This document shows, piece by piece, positions 36,905 to 46,182 of a stretch of DNA of 64,000 bases. This DNA is from Bacteroidota bacterium. GTDB taxonomy: Bacteria; Bacteroidota; Bacteroidia; 2-12-FULL-35-15. The stretch covers positions 1 to 64,000 of the forward strand of contig JAOQAG010000006.1 of the NCBI GenBank assembly GCA_025963715.1, read 5' to 3'. Each line of letters starts with the position of its first letter. The first letter of the stretch is position 1. The position numbers and the translations under genes are program-made. The notes beneath the pieces were generated by a model. That model ran no database searches, had not been told where the DNA came from, and saw only the letters and a list, made by a program, of their open reading frames with translations.

Positions 36905-37804
36905 CTAATTACTAACGACTAACATCATGCACCTGGCACTTCCGCCACCATGCTTTTCAATGGTATCCAACGGCGAATGCAACAGCGTTCCGTATTTTTC
37001 CAGTTGGTTAACCTGTGCTTTATTCAGCGATTGATACGCCTGCTCACTCATTACAATAAATGATTCCCCATCGGCATTGAACAGTTGGTAGATGTTTCCC
37101 GCAAAGGAATTCATTTGCACATAACTGATCTCAATGATCTCGTGCCCCGTAGTTTTTAGTGATGCAATAACCGTTTCGGAATCAGCAGCAATACATTCTT
37201 TGCAGATCACCGCAAAATGCTTGCCGATGCACATCAACACATTGGTATGATAAATATCCGCGCCGTTTGCATCCACTGCTTTAAATAAAATGCTCCGGTA
37301 ACCCAACTGTTTGCACAATTGGTCAAACAGTTTTTTATCCGTGCGCGGCGAGCTGTTGGCATACGCGATCTTATTTTCATAATCGAAAACAATGCTTCCG
37401 GTTCCTTCTAAAAATTGCCCTTTTTGTTCATAAGCCCTCAGGTCGATAATGCCGGTGGCTGCTTTCTTAAAATGATCCACTATGTCCATTCGCCTTTCCA
37501 AACGCCTGTTTTCGGCCAGCATGGGGTAAAGTACAATATTGCTGTCCTGAAAAGAGATCCAGTTGTTCGGGAAGATCGCGTCGGGTGTTTCCGGGAAAAG
37601 CGTGTCGTCAAAGATCAGCACGTCAATGTGGTTTGTCTGCAGCAGCGCTGCAAATGCGTCAAACTCTTTTCGTGCTTTTTGCTGCACAAATTCGGCAGCC
37701 AGCTCCTCCGCTGTTTGCTGAAACGAATTGCTTTCCGCCGTTTGTTTATTAAATCCGAAGGATACCGGCCGGATCATCAGGATATTGGATGGCTTTTGCT
37801 GCAT
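36905..37804 (-). CDS. ctlX: CtlX-like arginine deiminase superfamily hydrolase
   Basis: 299 residues from the ATG at 37804 (MQQKPSNILMIRPVSFGFN); a longer frame to 37861 would start inside the divergent promoter. Beta/alpha propeller of the amidinotransferase/dimethylargininase superfamily: N-terminal MIRPVSFGFN, FPNNWISF with substrate Asn, HTNVLMCIG with catalytic His, and the C-terminal active Cys in GGGSARCMMLV. CtlX is assigned to citrulline utilisation; arginine-derivative hydrolysis is equally possible. The -7 box at 37810-37817 implies a leaderless transcript. Confidence 0.9.
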   Translation of the reverse strand: MQQKPSNILMIRPVSFGFNKQTAESNSFQQTAEELAAEFVQQKARKEFDAFAALLQTNHIDVLIFDDTLFPETPDAIFPNNWISFQDSNIVLYPMLAENRRLERRMDIVDHFKKAATGIIDLRAYEQKGQFLEGTGSIVFDYENKIAYANSSPRTDKKLFDQLCKQLGYRSILFKAVDANGADIYHTNVLMCIGKHFAVICKECIAADSETVIASLKTTGHEIIEISYVQMNSFAGNIYQLFNADGESFIVMSEQAYQSLNKAQVNQLEKYGTLLHSPLDTIEKHGGGSARCMMLVVSN

Positions 37805-37809
37805 GATCA

Positions 37810-37817
37810 CAAAAGTA
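37810..37817 (-). promoter_or_regulatory. -7 box for ctlX
   Basis: On the minus strand TACTTTTG matches TAnnTTTG exactly and ends six bases from the ATG at 37804, so transcription would start at or next to the start codon. Confidence 0.6.
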
Positions 37818-37828
37818 TTAATTATCCT

Positions 37829-37836
37829 TAACTTTG
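37829..37836 (+). promoter_or_regulatory. -7 box for the VanX-like gene
   Basis: TAACTTTG matches TAnnTTTG exactly, 13 bases upstream of the ATG at 37850. It is only 12 bases from the opposed -7 box of ctlX, so the two promoters overlap. Confidence 0.6.
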
Positions 37837-37849
37837 TCGCCGGTTGCAT

Positions 37850-38641
37850 ATGAAGAAACAATTTTCCATACTATTTTTTTCCTGTTTGCTCACAAGCTTT
37901 TTCTCCTGTACTTATTTTTCAGGAGAGCAATCCTCCCTTGTAGATCCGGCAGTATCAAAACCTCAAAAAATGGTAATGGCAAATCCTGTACGTCCTGATT
38001 CAGTATCGCATATCAGCGATACAGCGAATGTTGCGGGGATCGAACAAAAAATAATTGCAGCCGGACTTACAGACATACAAACAATTGATTCGGGCATTGT
38101 TGTGGAATTAAAATATTCTACCTGCGATAATTTTTTATTTATGGATCTGTATGGAAACCTTAATAAAGCCTATTTGCAGCCGGATGTAGCCTTGAAATTA
38201 AAAAATGCACAAACATTGATTCGGTCAAAATTTCCTTATTATTCATTGATTGTATACGATGCCGTGCGCCCGCGCAGCATCCAGCACACCATGTGGGATA
38301 CCATCGCTGTACCGTATTACGAGCGCTCAAAATACGTATCAAATCCGCAAAACGGTTCCCTGCATAATTTTGGCGCTGCTGTGGATCTGAGCATCATCGA
38401 TGAAAATGGAGTGGTGCTGGATATGGGAACACCGTATGATTTTTTTGGCGAACTGGCTTATCCGCGGGAAGAGCAGCGTATGATCCGCGAAGGAAAATTA
38501 TCCTACAAACAACTTTTTAACCGCGAAATTTTAAGGGATTGTATGCAGCAGGCTGGTTTTTCTGCCATCACTACCGAATGGTGGCACTTTAATTCCTGCT
38601 CACGAAATGAAGCGATGCTCAAATATAAAATTGTAGAATAA
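37850..38641 (+). CDS. D-Ala-D-Ala dipeptidase, M15 family lipoprotein
   Basis: 263 residues from the ATG at 37850. Lipobox TSFFSC near residue 20. VanX/DdpX-like M15D metallopeptidase: YDAVRPRSIQHTMW with catalytic Arg, SLHNFGAAVDLS carrying zinc His and Asp ligands, and TEWWHFNS carrying catalytic Glu and the last zinc His. Hydrolyses D-Ala-D-Ala dipeptide in the periplasm, for cell-wall recycling. Resistance is not implied since vanH/vanA are absent. Divergent from ctlX. Confidence 0.93.
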   Translation: MKKQFSILFFSCLLTSFFSCTYFSGEQSSLVDPAVSKPQKMVMANPVRPDSVSHISDTANVAGIEQKIIAAGLTDIQTIDSGIVVELKYSTCDNFLFMDLYGNLNKAYLQPDVALKLKNAQTLIRSKFPYYSLIVYDAVRPRSIQHTMWDTIAVPYYERSKYVSNPQNGSLHNFGAAVDLSIIDENGVVLDMGTPYDFFGELAYPREEQRMIREGKLSYKQLFNREILRDCMQQAGFSAITTEWWHFNSCSRNEAMLKYKIVE

Positions 38642-38883
38642 GGGAAGAAGTTTAAAGTTTCAAAGTTTCAAAGTTTGCTGTGTGTGCTCCTTCGGAGCGT
38701 TTTTTTACCACTAAGGCACTGAGAAAAAAGGAGAAAAAGAGTGGATCGCTTACGCGATTATTTATTACCACGAAGGCGAAAAGAGAAGGAAGGCAATGAG
38801 TTTTTTCACTGGCTTGGGTCACACATAAACACAGCTCGCGTATAGCACCCTCTCTTGTGGAGAGGGGATGAAGGGGAGAGGTA
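38642..38883. repeat. Inverted copies of families C, D and E
   Basis: AAAGTTTCAAAGTTTGCTG (38657 on), then family D text CCACTAAGGCACTGAG and GAGTGGATCGCTTACGCG (the inverse of 22190-22260), then the reverse of the family C unit at 38831-38881 (CCCTCTCTTGTGGAGAGGGG). No gene. Confidence 0.65.
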
Positions 38884-39843
38884 TTAAAAAAGATACCCGT
38901 ACCGCTGATGTAAAAATTTATCGCTTACCCTGCCGTGCTTGGTTTTAAACACATTGCTGCTGTATACGATCATTACCTCATGCGTTCCGCTGCTGTAGTT
39001 TCCTATTTTACCGATCAGGAAATCGTAAGAATAACTGATCTGGAAATCTTCCAAAAAGGTAACTCCCACATGCAATGCAACTGCATCGCGCAAGCGCAGT
39101 GAAATGCCTCCGAAAATTTGCTGGTTGTAATGCACCCTTAACGTATAATCGAGGTTGAACGGTGTGCCCGCCACATAAATTCCGTACAAAGTGCTTTCGA
39201 AGATCCAGTCGGGGTTTTGTGAATAATTGTATCCCAGTGTAAAATTAACGTGATCCGCATACTTGATCAGTCCTTTTTTAGTGGAGTCTTTTTTATAAAA
39301 TTCAGCAGTCGATTCAAAAATATGCATCGCACTTATTCCCACATGAAAACGGTCGTTGTACAAATAAAGCCCCGCCGTTGCATCCGGTACCCAGGTACTG
39401 TTGCTGATGTTCTGATCAATGGCCGGATCCTGCGAATTGTGCAAAAAAATCTTATCGCCTATGAGAGTATATTTTGTGAAATTTCCGGCAATACCGGCAG
39501 AAAGCTCAACATCCGGAAAACGAATGTGATAGGCATAGCTGGCGCCTAAATTGGTTTGTTTGCTGGGCCCTACATTGTCCTGCATCACATAGATCCCTGC
39601 GCCCATTTTGCCTTTCATAAAGCGGCTGTTCAGGCTAAAATCCCCTGTACGCGGTGCATCATCATAACCTACCCATTGTGCACGGTAATTGATACGTGCA
39701 TCTATCAGCCGCTTGGTGCCGCTGATAGCAGGGTTTAGCATGTACATGTTGCTTCTGTACTGAGTATAAAAAGGAAGCTGCTGTGCAAAAGCGGTAACAG
39801 AAAATAACAAAAAGAGGGATAAGTAAAGCGCTGTCTTTTTCAT
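38884..39843 (-). CDS. PorP/SprF-family outer-membrane protein
   Basis: 319 residues. Signal peptide ends SVTAFAQ. Family motifs follow: QLPFYTQYRSNMYMLNPAISG, RINYRAQWVGYDDAPRTGDF, GAGIYVMQDNVGPS and LGASYAYHIRF. These are 14-stranded-barrel-like proteins that anchor or secrete particular T9SS substrates at the surface. The gene lies four bases after a CHU_C-domain protein, the common arrangement where PorP/SprF attaches its paired substrate. Confidence 0.93.
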   Translation of the reverse strand: MKKTALYLSLFLLFSVTAFAQQLPFYTQYRSNMYMLNPAISGTKRLIDARINYRAQWVGYDDAPRTGDFSLNSRFMKGKMGAGIYVMQDNVGPSKQTNLGASYAYHIRFPDVELSAGIAGNFTKYTLIGDKIFLHNSQDPAIDQNISNSTWVPDATAGLYLYNDRFHVGISAMHIFESTAEFYKKDSTKKGLIKYADHVNFTLGYNYSQNPDWIFESTLYGIYVAGTPFNLDYTLRVHYNQQIFGGISLRLRDAVALHVGVTFLEDFQISYSYDFLIGKIGNYSSGTHEVMIVYSSNVFKTKHGRVSDKFLHQRYGYLF

Positions 39844-39847
39844 TCAA

Positions 39848-40897
39848 CTATTTTATAATGGTAACCGTACCGTGAAAAGTGCCTAAGCCATGGCCCAGAT
39901 CCAGTATGTAAAAATAAGTTCCGGATGGTAATTCCTCACCATACGCTTTTCCATCCCAGTTATTCAGGTAACTTTTTGCTTTGTACACCTGTTTTCCGTA
40001 ACGGTTGTATACTTCAACCGTGTTATCCGGATATTTATAAATATTCCCGATGTACCACGTATCGTTATTTCCATCAAAATTTGGTGTGAACGTGTTGTAG
40101 ATCACTACCTGGTCGCTTGCTGTTACAAACACTGTAATGTCATCATATCCCGGGCATTCATTGGTTGCATCCGTCCCGTATAAATGGTAAGTAGTTGTTT
40201 CGGTAGGCTCCGCATCCGCATTTTCATTATAAATATAGGTAAGCGTCGGGCCATCACCCCAGGCATAAAAAAATCCGCCGCTGGCATGCAAATGTGCAAC
40301 AGCGCCTTCCATAATGGTGGTGTCCATTCCGGCATTGATCGGTGGAGTAGGGATCACAATCACTTTTACATTGTCCGTGCGTGGCGGACAGCCTGCAACC
40401 GTTGCCGTTAATGTGTAAGTAGTAGTTACTGTTGGTGATGAAACAGGAGTGGTGCTGGTTGAATCATCGAGCGTGGTGCCCGGTGACCATGAATAAGCGA
40501 TGCCTGAAGGATTTGAAGAAGAGCCTATGGAAGCGCTGATTCCCTCACAAATACTGGTATCCCGTCCTGCATTAATGTTGGCAATTACGTTGATCGTGAG
40601 TATCATGGCATCAGCTCGTACAGCACCGGTATCATCTTTTACAGTAACAGTATAGGTGGTATTTACACTTGGTGAAGCAGTAGGGTTTGCTACATTGCTG
40701 GCACTAAGGCCGGTGGTTGGCGTCCAGGTATAAGTATAAGGTGGTAATCCGCCTCCTGCTGTAGGAGAGCCGCCAATAATGGTATTGGCACCCGGACAAA
40801 TGGTTTTATCATTTCCTGCACTTACCGTAAGTTGCGCATAACTGTGTATAGTAACTGCTGCAAAAAGAAGAAAAAGAATGTATTTTTTTACTTGCAT
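39848..40897 (-). CDS. Secreted protein with Ig/PKD-like repeats and gliding-type (CHU_C) C-terminal domain
   Basis: 349 residues. Signal peptide ends HSYAQ. Three beta-sandwich units follow, each opening AG.D..IC or similar (VSAGNDKTICPG, INAGRDTSICEG, INAGMDTTIMEG), of PKD/SprB-like type. The last ~90 residues (YNTFTPNFDGNNDTWYIGNI, VEVYNRYGKQVYK, SGTYFYILDLG) are the CHU_C/type B T9SS signal. Type B cargo usually needs a cognate PorP/SprF, which is the next gene. Probably a short adhesin. Confidence 0.92.
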   Translation of the reverse strand: MQVKKYILFLLFAAVTIHSYAQLTVSAGNDKTICPGANTIIGGSPTAGGGLPPYTYTWTPTTGLSASNVANPTASPSVNTTYTVTVKDDTGAVRADAMILTINVIANINAGRDTSICEGISASIGSSSNPSGIAYSWSPGTTLDDSTSTTPVSSPTVTTTYTLTATVAGCPPRTDNVKVIVIPTPPINAGMDTTIMEGAVAHLHASGGFFYAWGDGPTLTYIYNENADAEPTETTTYHLYGTDATNECPGYDDITVFVTASDQVVIYNTFTPNFDGNNDTWYIGNIYKYPDNTVEVYNRYGKQVYKAKSYLNNWDGKAYGEELPSGTYFYILDLGHGLGTFHGTVTIIK

Positions 40898-41221
40898 TTG
40901 ACCGTGTTCGTATTTTAAAACGTACGAATGTAGATATTATTTTGTATTTTTTTATTGAAAAAGAGGTGTAAACTAAGTTTTCGGGGTACGGATAACGAAC
41001 AGGACGGATACGGATAACGAACAGAAACGAATATTACCAATCTGTGTGTGTTGTGTTTGAAAAGAACGTCCCCTTCAAGGGTTTCAAATCCCTTGATGGG
41101 GTAAAGCAAACATTGGCATGGAATACAAACAAAAAAGCTCCGGAGATCATCCTGAGCTTTCTTGTTATCTTAGTGTCCTTTGTGCCTTCGTGGTAAAAAA
41201 AACAATCGCGCAAGCGATCAC
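40898..41221. other. Gap holding repeat text, a hairpin and a terminator
   Basis: 40985-41040 carries two runs of ACGGATAACGAACAG. 41070-41101 folds as CCCCTTCAAGGG against CCCTTGATGGGG. 41131-41161 is a terminator. 41165-41221 has CCTTTGTGCCTTCGTGG with ATCGCGCAAGCGATC. No gene. Confidence 0.6.
41131..41161 (-). terminator. Terminator of the 1425-residue protein gene
   Basis: On the minus strand AAAGCTC and GAGCTTT form a stem with a 13-base loop, followed by T residues. It lies about 60 bases beyond the stop at 41222. Confidence 0.75.
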
Positions 41222-44200
41222 CTAGTACTTTACAATCTTCGTTACCGAGCGGAAATTCCCTTCACTGAATTCTACTTTTAATGAGTAAATACCTTTTGCG
41301 AGCTCGCTCATTTGTGTTTGCAGGCTTATTTTACCCTCGTCCACACTTGTTGTTTTATCCGATACTATCCGTCCGGTATAATCAAGAATCAAAATCCTGA
41401 TCGTTCCTTTTACCGGTGAGTAAAAATCAAAATTCAGATCGTCGGTTGTTGGGTTTGGATGCACATTGCTTACCGCGATCTGGTCCAGTTTGTTTGTCAC
41501 ATCAATCACCGGGGAATACATGTAATGCCCGTTAAAATCGGTTTGTTTCAGGCGGTAGTAGGTGATCCCATTATACGGAGATGGATCGAATGCGCTGTAA
41601 TCAAGCGTTACCGAACTGTTTCCGGCTCCATCCACTTCTATAAATGGCTCAAATGTAAGTCCTGTTTCGGAACGTTCCAGTGTGTAATAATCATTATTGG
41701 TTTCCGATGCCGTTACCCACATCAGCTTATTTTTAGCACCTTCGCTTTTTCCGGTAAACGATAATAATTCGATCGGTAACGGGCTGGTTGCCTGTGCTGC
41801 CGCAAAAAGCGAGAACCCGCTCATGCCTGTACGCAATACGTTAGTAGCAGTAGAGGTAGCGCCGCAAATTCCCACCAGCGACCAGGTTCCTGTTTCTGTT
41901 GTGGGTGTTTTCATCACCGTCCAGCCCGATGCAGATGCCGTATTGGTAGCACCGTTCGGGTGCAGCGTTGCCGTGTACAATCCTGTGGTAGCATTTGCAT
42001 CCGCAGTGATCGTCCACCAGCCGTTATCCTCCCCCGGTAAGTTATACGTAGTGGTACATTCACTGCCGCCCTGTGTTACCGGCGTAACACCCCATGGAGT
42101 AAATTTTGCCAGTAAATTGCCAATGCTGGTTGCCGATGTAAAATTGATGTTTGCCAGCTGATACCCTTTTGTCGCCTGTCCTACAGGGAAATCATACGAT
42201 CCGGTAGAAGCTACATACCTTCTTAAATTCCCCTGCACAAAGCTGGTGCTGTTCCCTGCGCTCACCGCTGCACTGGCAGTATTCGCTACGTTTACCTCAT
42301 TGGTTCCTGTAATGATCTTTCCCTGGGTAAGCGTAAGCGTTCCCGTACTTGCTTTGATGTACATATTGGTACTGATGGTAACTCCGGTACCGGTATGCGA
42401 CATGACTACATTGGTCAGATCCAGCTGACTGGAACCCTGCGTGTACGTTTGTGCCACGGTACCATTAAACGTTAATGTTCCGGTTGTGCCTGTATTTGCG
42501 TAGGTCGTATTTCCTGTACTGTTCACAAAATTACCCGCAAGCTTAATGGCTTTTCCATTCGAATCAAAAATACTGGTAGCGTTGGAAGTGGTAAAATTTC
42601 CGGCAATATCAACATCATTATTGGCCAATACCGAACCGCCCGTTTTGGTGATCGTAAGATTTCCCAGCTTGCTGCTGCCGGTAAAGTTTCCGGTCATGCT
42701 TTGCGCGGCTGTTGCATTGTCAAATATAATCGTGGAAGTGGAAGAAGCAATGATGGTTCCGTTGTTCACTAAATTACCGCAGATGTGAAGTGTGCTGCCT
42801 GCCTGTAATGTTAATGTAGCTCCAACGTTGATCGTTAGGTCTCTTACATATTGTGCGCCCATGGCCGATGTAATGGACGGTTGTGTTGCAAAGATCCCCA
42901 CATTGGCATCAATACCGCATACCGGTGTGGCACAGCCTCCCCAGTTACTGGCTACGTTCCACGCAGTGCTGCTTCCGCCCGACCAGCTGATGGATGTTGG
43001 AGAAGGTGTATAATTGATTGGTGGCGCACCTGCTCCCGTTGGGAAGTTGATGGTAAATCCTTGTGTACTGTTTGAATAATTCTGGATCACAATTATCCAG
43101 CTATCACCCGCAGCGCAAGCTACCTGCGGCTCATAAGAACCGTTATATCCCGGGTAAGCGGCAGGAGCATTTCCTGTAGGGCTTACACCCGTTACACCCA
43201 GAGAGCTGTAATTACAAGCCGCTGGTGCTAATGTTCCCCCCAGGATTGCAGCACAGCTGGAGCTGGTCATTTTAAACAATGCAAAGTCGTAATCCGTACT
43301 GCTGGTACTTGGCGCACCCGGCCAGTCGTTGGGAACAATATCAAAATTCACATCCCCTGCTGCATTGGTTGTAAAGCCATACCATACGGATCCTCTTTCG
43401 CCGGATGTTAAACAATAGCTGGTTGGTAAATCGCAGCTGGTACCGATCCCCTGGTAACCGGGATTACTAACCGACATGGTGGAATTACAAACCGGGTTGC
43501 TGAATCCGCAATCCTGCCCCGGGATTGATGGAAATGTAGAAGAGCCATTGATGGCAATGATCCCGAATGAACCCACTAAGTCAGTGTTTCCGTCAACGCG
43601 GATATAATACGTTGCTCCGGCCGTTAAGCCCGTCATCGATAAATAGGATGAGTAATCCGATGTTGCCCCGCACAAAGGTGCATCATCATTACAGCCCGAT
43701 GCTACCAGTGCAAGCGAAGCACCGCAGGTTCCGCTGTATAGCGCAATTTCCGTATTGGTAAGTGTTCCTACAATTGTTTTGATCTTTAAAGTGGTTCCGG
43801 TTGGTATCACTTTGTACCATACCGAGTTGTTATTGCCCGTAGTCCAGCAGCTGGGTGCAGCCGGTTCCCCGGTACTGCCGCTGCAGGTATTGTCGCCGCT
43901 TTCGGTTACTCCCAGCGTTAATGGAACGGCGTTACAGGGAAGATCATTTGCCGGGCCGGATCCGTAGGAAGTAACACTAAGGTCGTACGTGGCGTTATTC
44001 GGGCTTGCCCATGTATCAATTACCAGGTAATAAGTACCGGCAGCTAAAGTGGCATTGTTCGATAGAGTAGTGGCACCGCCGTTGCTAACAACGCAGGTGG
44101 TTCCTGCGGCACTCGGACAGCCGTTATACAACTCGTAACCAATAAAGCTGGTGCTTGCATTGGTGATGGAGATGCCAATACATTCCGCTCCCGTTGCTGT

Positions 44201-45499
44201 GTACATATACACGCGGTCTTCGCCCGACTCATAAAATGTTCCGCAGGATCCCGCGCTGGAATTATTGTAATCATCACCGTAGCACTGTGTGGTTTGTCCT
44301 GTTGCCGTAAAAGGCAGTGCCATCAAAGGTGCATTGGCACAGGTTGTTCCTGCCAGCGGCGCAGGGATCGTGGTAACACAGCTCAGCGCTGCCACCCATC
44401 CGTTGGAGCGGGTAGAGCCGTTGGATACAAACCTGAAAGTAAGGCATCCGCCTGCATTGGTAGCGGTATACGTGCAGGGAACAATCGTTCCCGAGATCGT
44501 AGCCAATACCGGCGCGCTTGTATTGGCACCGTCAAAGATCGTTAAAACATCGTTGATAGCTTCCGTTGAAAAAGCACTGAAGGTTACCTGTTCGTAATTG
44601 CCTGCAGTTGGCGGACAGAAGGTCATCACGCTGCTTTCGCTGTTGGCATATTGCGCACTTGGTCCGCCCGAATCATAATAGCTTCCGCCGCAAGCGCTGA
44701 TACTGGCTGTTTGCTGATAGTAGCAGCCGGGTGAGCTGGTGGTAAACGACCAGATGGAACACCCGATCGCATCGCCCAGTGCATCAGTAGCAACAATTTT
44801 CCAGTAATAGGTTGTTCCAGCCAGCAGCAGGCCCGGGCTATACGTAAGCACGTTACCCAGGTTGGTTCCGTTCACAATGTTAGTGGCAAGAATGTCGGTA
44901 CCGAAATACAATTTATATCCCGTAGGTGCACCGCCCGATGCAGGCGCCGTCCAGTTGAGCGTTAAAGCACTGTTACATAAGCCTGTTGCAGCATTTGCAG
45001 GTGAGCCGATCACGGCACATCCTGGTATGGCAGGCGAAGTAATACATACATCACCCGTGAGGCTTCCGATGGTGCCGCTGGTACGCACTATCCGTGCATA
45101 GTACGTAGTTGCCGGAACGGTTGTAAATGTTACGGTTTCATCTCCGCTTGTACCGTTTGCATTTATACAGGTACTGTAGGTCATTGATCCACATGTAGCC
45201 CCGGAATAGATATAAATGGCAGCATCTTTATTGGAGGAGTTATTAAATGTAACGGTGGTAGAAGTAGCTGTTGCCGTAAATTTATACCAGCCATCGCGCG
45301 ATGCAGCACTACCGCAGGTTGAAACATTAGGGTCGTTTACGGTACCATCGCCAATTGTCGCAGCTACATCGCAGGCGCCATTTACCGTTAAGGTGGTAGC
45401 GCCCGAACAGGCATTTCCTTGTGCAAATGTAAATTGAGTAGAGATCAGTAATGAAAGTCCGGCTAAAACCGCTTTGATCACCCGATTTGTTTTAATCAT
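41222..45499 (-). CDS. Large secreted multidomain T9SS type A protein
   Basis: 1425 residues. Signal peptide ends FTFAQ. Several pre-peptidase-like or beta-sandwich domains with ACSGATTL/ PLCGATSD-type Cys pairs, a fibronectin III-like unit around 155-255 (LNWTAPASGG, YYWKIVATD), and a CUB-like domain at about 265-375 (CGGSYYDSGG, DVLTIFDGA). A beta-helix-like stretch follows around 880-1030 (LTINVGATLTLQAGSTLHIC). The last ~80 residues (NPTTDDLNFDFYSPVKG to VTKIVKY) are a type A sorting domain. No catalytic site noted; likely adhesin or matrix protein. Upstream small gene is 55 bases away. Confidence 0.88.
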   Translation of the reverse strand: MIKTNRVIKAVLAGLSLLISTQFTFAQGNACSGATTLTVNGACDVAATIGDGTVNDPNVSTCGSAASRDGWYKFTATATSTTVTFNNSSNKDAAIYIYSGATCGSMTYSTCINANGTSGDETVTFTTVPATTYYARIVRTSGTIGSLTGDVCITSPAIPGCAVIGSPANAATGLCNSALTLNWTAPASGGAPTGYKLYFGTDILATNIVNGTNLGNVLTYSPGLLLAGTTYYWKIVATDALGDAIGCSIWSFTTSSPGCYYQQTASISACGGSYYDSGGPSAQYANSESSVMTFCPPTAGNYEQVTFSAFSTEAINDVLTIFDGANTSAPVLATISGTIVPCTYTATNAGGCLTFRFVSNGSTRSNGWVAALSCVTTIPAPLAGTTCANAPLMALPFTATGQTTQCYGDDYNNSSAGSCGTFYESGEDRVYMYTATGAECIGISITNASTSFIGYELYNGCPSAAGTTCVVSNGGATTLSNNATLAAGTYYLVIDTWASPNNATYDLSVTSYGSGPANDLPCNAVPLTLGVTESGDNTCSGSTGEPAAPSCWTTGNNNSVWYKVIPTGTTLKIKTIVGTLTNTEIALYSGTCGASLALVASGCNDDAPLCGATSDYSSYLSMTGLTAGATYYIRVDGNTDLVGSFGIIAINGSSTFPSIPGQDCGFSNPVCNSTMSVSNPGYQGIGTSCDLPTSYCLTSGERGSVWYGFTTNAAGDVNFDIVPNDWPGAPSTSSTDYDFALFKMTSSSCAAILGGTLAPAACNYSSLGVTGVSPTGNAPAAYPGYNGSYEPQVACAAGDSWIIVIQNYSNSTQGFTINFPTGAGAPPINYTPSPTSISWSGGSSTAWNVASNWGGCATPVCGIDANVGIFATQPSITSAMGAQYVRDLTINVGATLTLQAGSTLHICGNLVNNGTIIASSTSTIIFDNATAAQSMTGNFTGSSKLGNLTITKTGGSVLANNDVDIAGNFTTSNATSIFDSNGKAIKLAGNFVNSTGNTTYANTGTTGTLTFNGTVAQTYTQGSSQLDLTNVVMSHTGTGVTISTNMYIKASTGTLTLTQGKIITGTNEVNVANTASAAVSAGNSTSFVQGNLRRYVASTGSYDFPVGQATKGYQLANINFTSATSIGNLLAKFTPWGVTPVTQGGSECTTTYNLPGEDNGWWTITADANATTGLYTATLHPNGATNTASASGWTVMKTPTTETGTWSLVGICGATSTATNVLRTGMSGFSLFAAAQATSPLPIELLSFTGKSEGAKNKLMWVTASETNNDYYTLERSETGLTFEPFIEVDGAGNSSVTLDYSAFDPSPYNGITYYRLKQTDFNGHYMYSPVIDVTNKLDQIAVSNVHPNPTTDDLNFDFYSPVKGTIRILILDYTGRIVSDKTTSVDEGKISLQTQMSELAKGIYSLKVEFSEGNFRSVTKIVKY

Positions 45500-45554
45500 A
45501 TAGTCTTTTAAGCTTAGGTTGGAGTAGTGGAGTAGGTCTGTTTTGTGTGATTAT

Positions 45555-45938
45555 TTATCGTGCTGTTCCCGTTACCGGAAGCGGGTAATGCGTACAATTG
45601 TCGATCAGCTGCGAAATGGTTACACCGATCTTGATCTCCGTTTTGTATTCGGGATAGGCTGCCTGCAGCATTGCAGCAACGGTTTCACCGGATTCAAATA
45701 CTGCGGGATCATACGTCAGGAGAAAACATTTATAAGCATTGCAATAGCCGTAAACCGTTAGTCCGCTGGTATGGAGCAGCGTGTTTTTGATGGCGTCAAT
45801 GTTTTTATCGGTAATCAGTGGGATGGACAAAACCAGCTCGTGGCTTGTTGTTGAAGAGGTTGTTTGCCCGAAGGCGGCAAATGTGCACAGGCAATTAAAT
45901 ACAATCAGTATACATGACAATCGTAAACATTTTTTCAT
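45555..45938 (-). CDS. Small exported protein with ferredoxin-like (HMA-type) fold
   Basis: 127 residues. Signal peptide ends FAAFGQ. The remainder (HELVLSIPLITDKNIDAIKN, LLTYDPAVFESGETVAAML) has the beta-alpha-beta-beta-alpha-beta rhythm of heavy-metal-associated domains, but the CxxC metal motif is missing; the Cys pair present (YGYCNAYKC) is elsewhere. Precedes the large T9SS protein by 55 bases and may be in its transcript. Function unknown; the fold call is tentative. Confidence 0.7.
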   Translation of the reverse strand: MKKCLRLSCILIVFNCLCTFAAFGQTTSSTTSHELVLSIPLITDKNIDAIKNTLLHTSGLTVYGYCNAYKCFLLTYDPAVFESGETVAAMLQAAYPEYKTEIKIGVTISQLIDNCTHYPLPVTGTAR

Positions 45939-46154
45939 AAATGGAGAGAGTGAGTAGTGGCTTTAATTTGTTGTATTATACAATAGTATAAAAAAAGACG
46001 CTTAAAACCGTGAAATGGTTGTATCCTTTTACGGGATTTCTACGCAATATTCTGCAAAATAGATTTATTAATCGCTTTGAAGCGGTTTTCATTAGACGGG
46101 GGCGGTTAATTTACAGATGAGAATTATTAACAGCTTTTCAGCCGGAATTAACTT

Positions 46155-46162
46155 TATCTTTG
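46155..46162 (+). promoter_or_regulatory. -7 box for the DUF2779 gene
   Basis: TATCTTTG matches TAnnTTTG exactly, 20 bases before the TTG start codon at 46183. The remaining gap from 45939 contains no gene. Confidence 0.6.
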
Positions 46163-46182
46163 CCGCTTAAATTTTCTCTGTT

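Noticed and set aside
37805-37861. Longer N-terminus for ctlX (MFLHMQPATKLRIINTF)
   Set aside because: This region contains both divergent -7 boxes and the VanX-like start; family proteins start at the MQQKPSNILMIRP equivalent.
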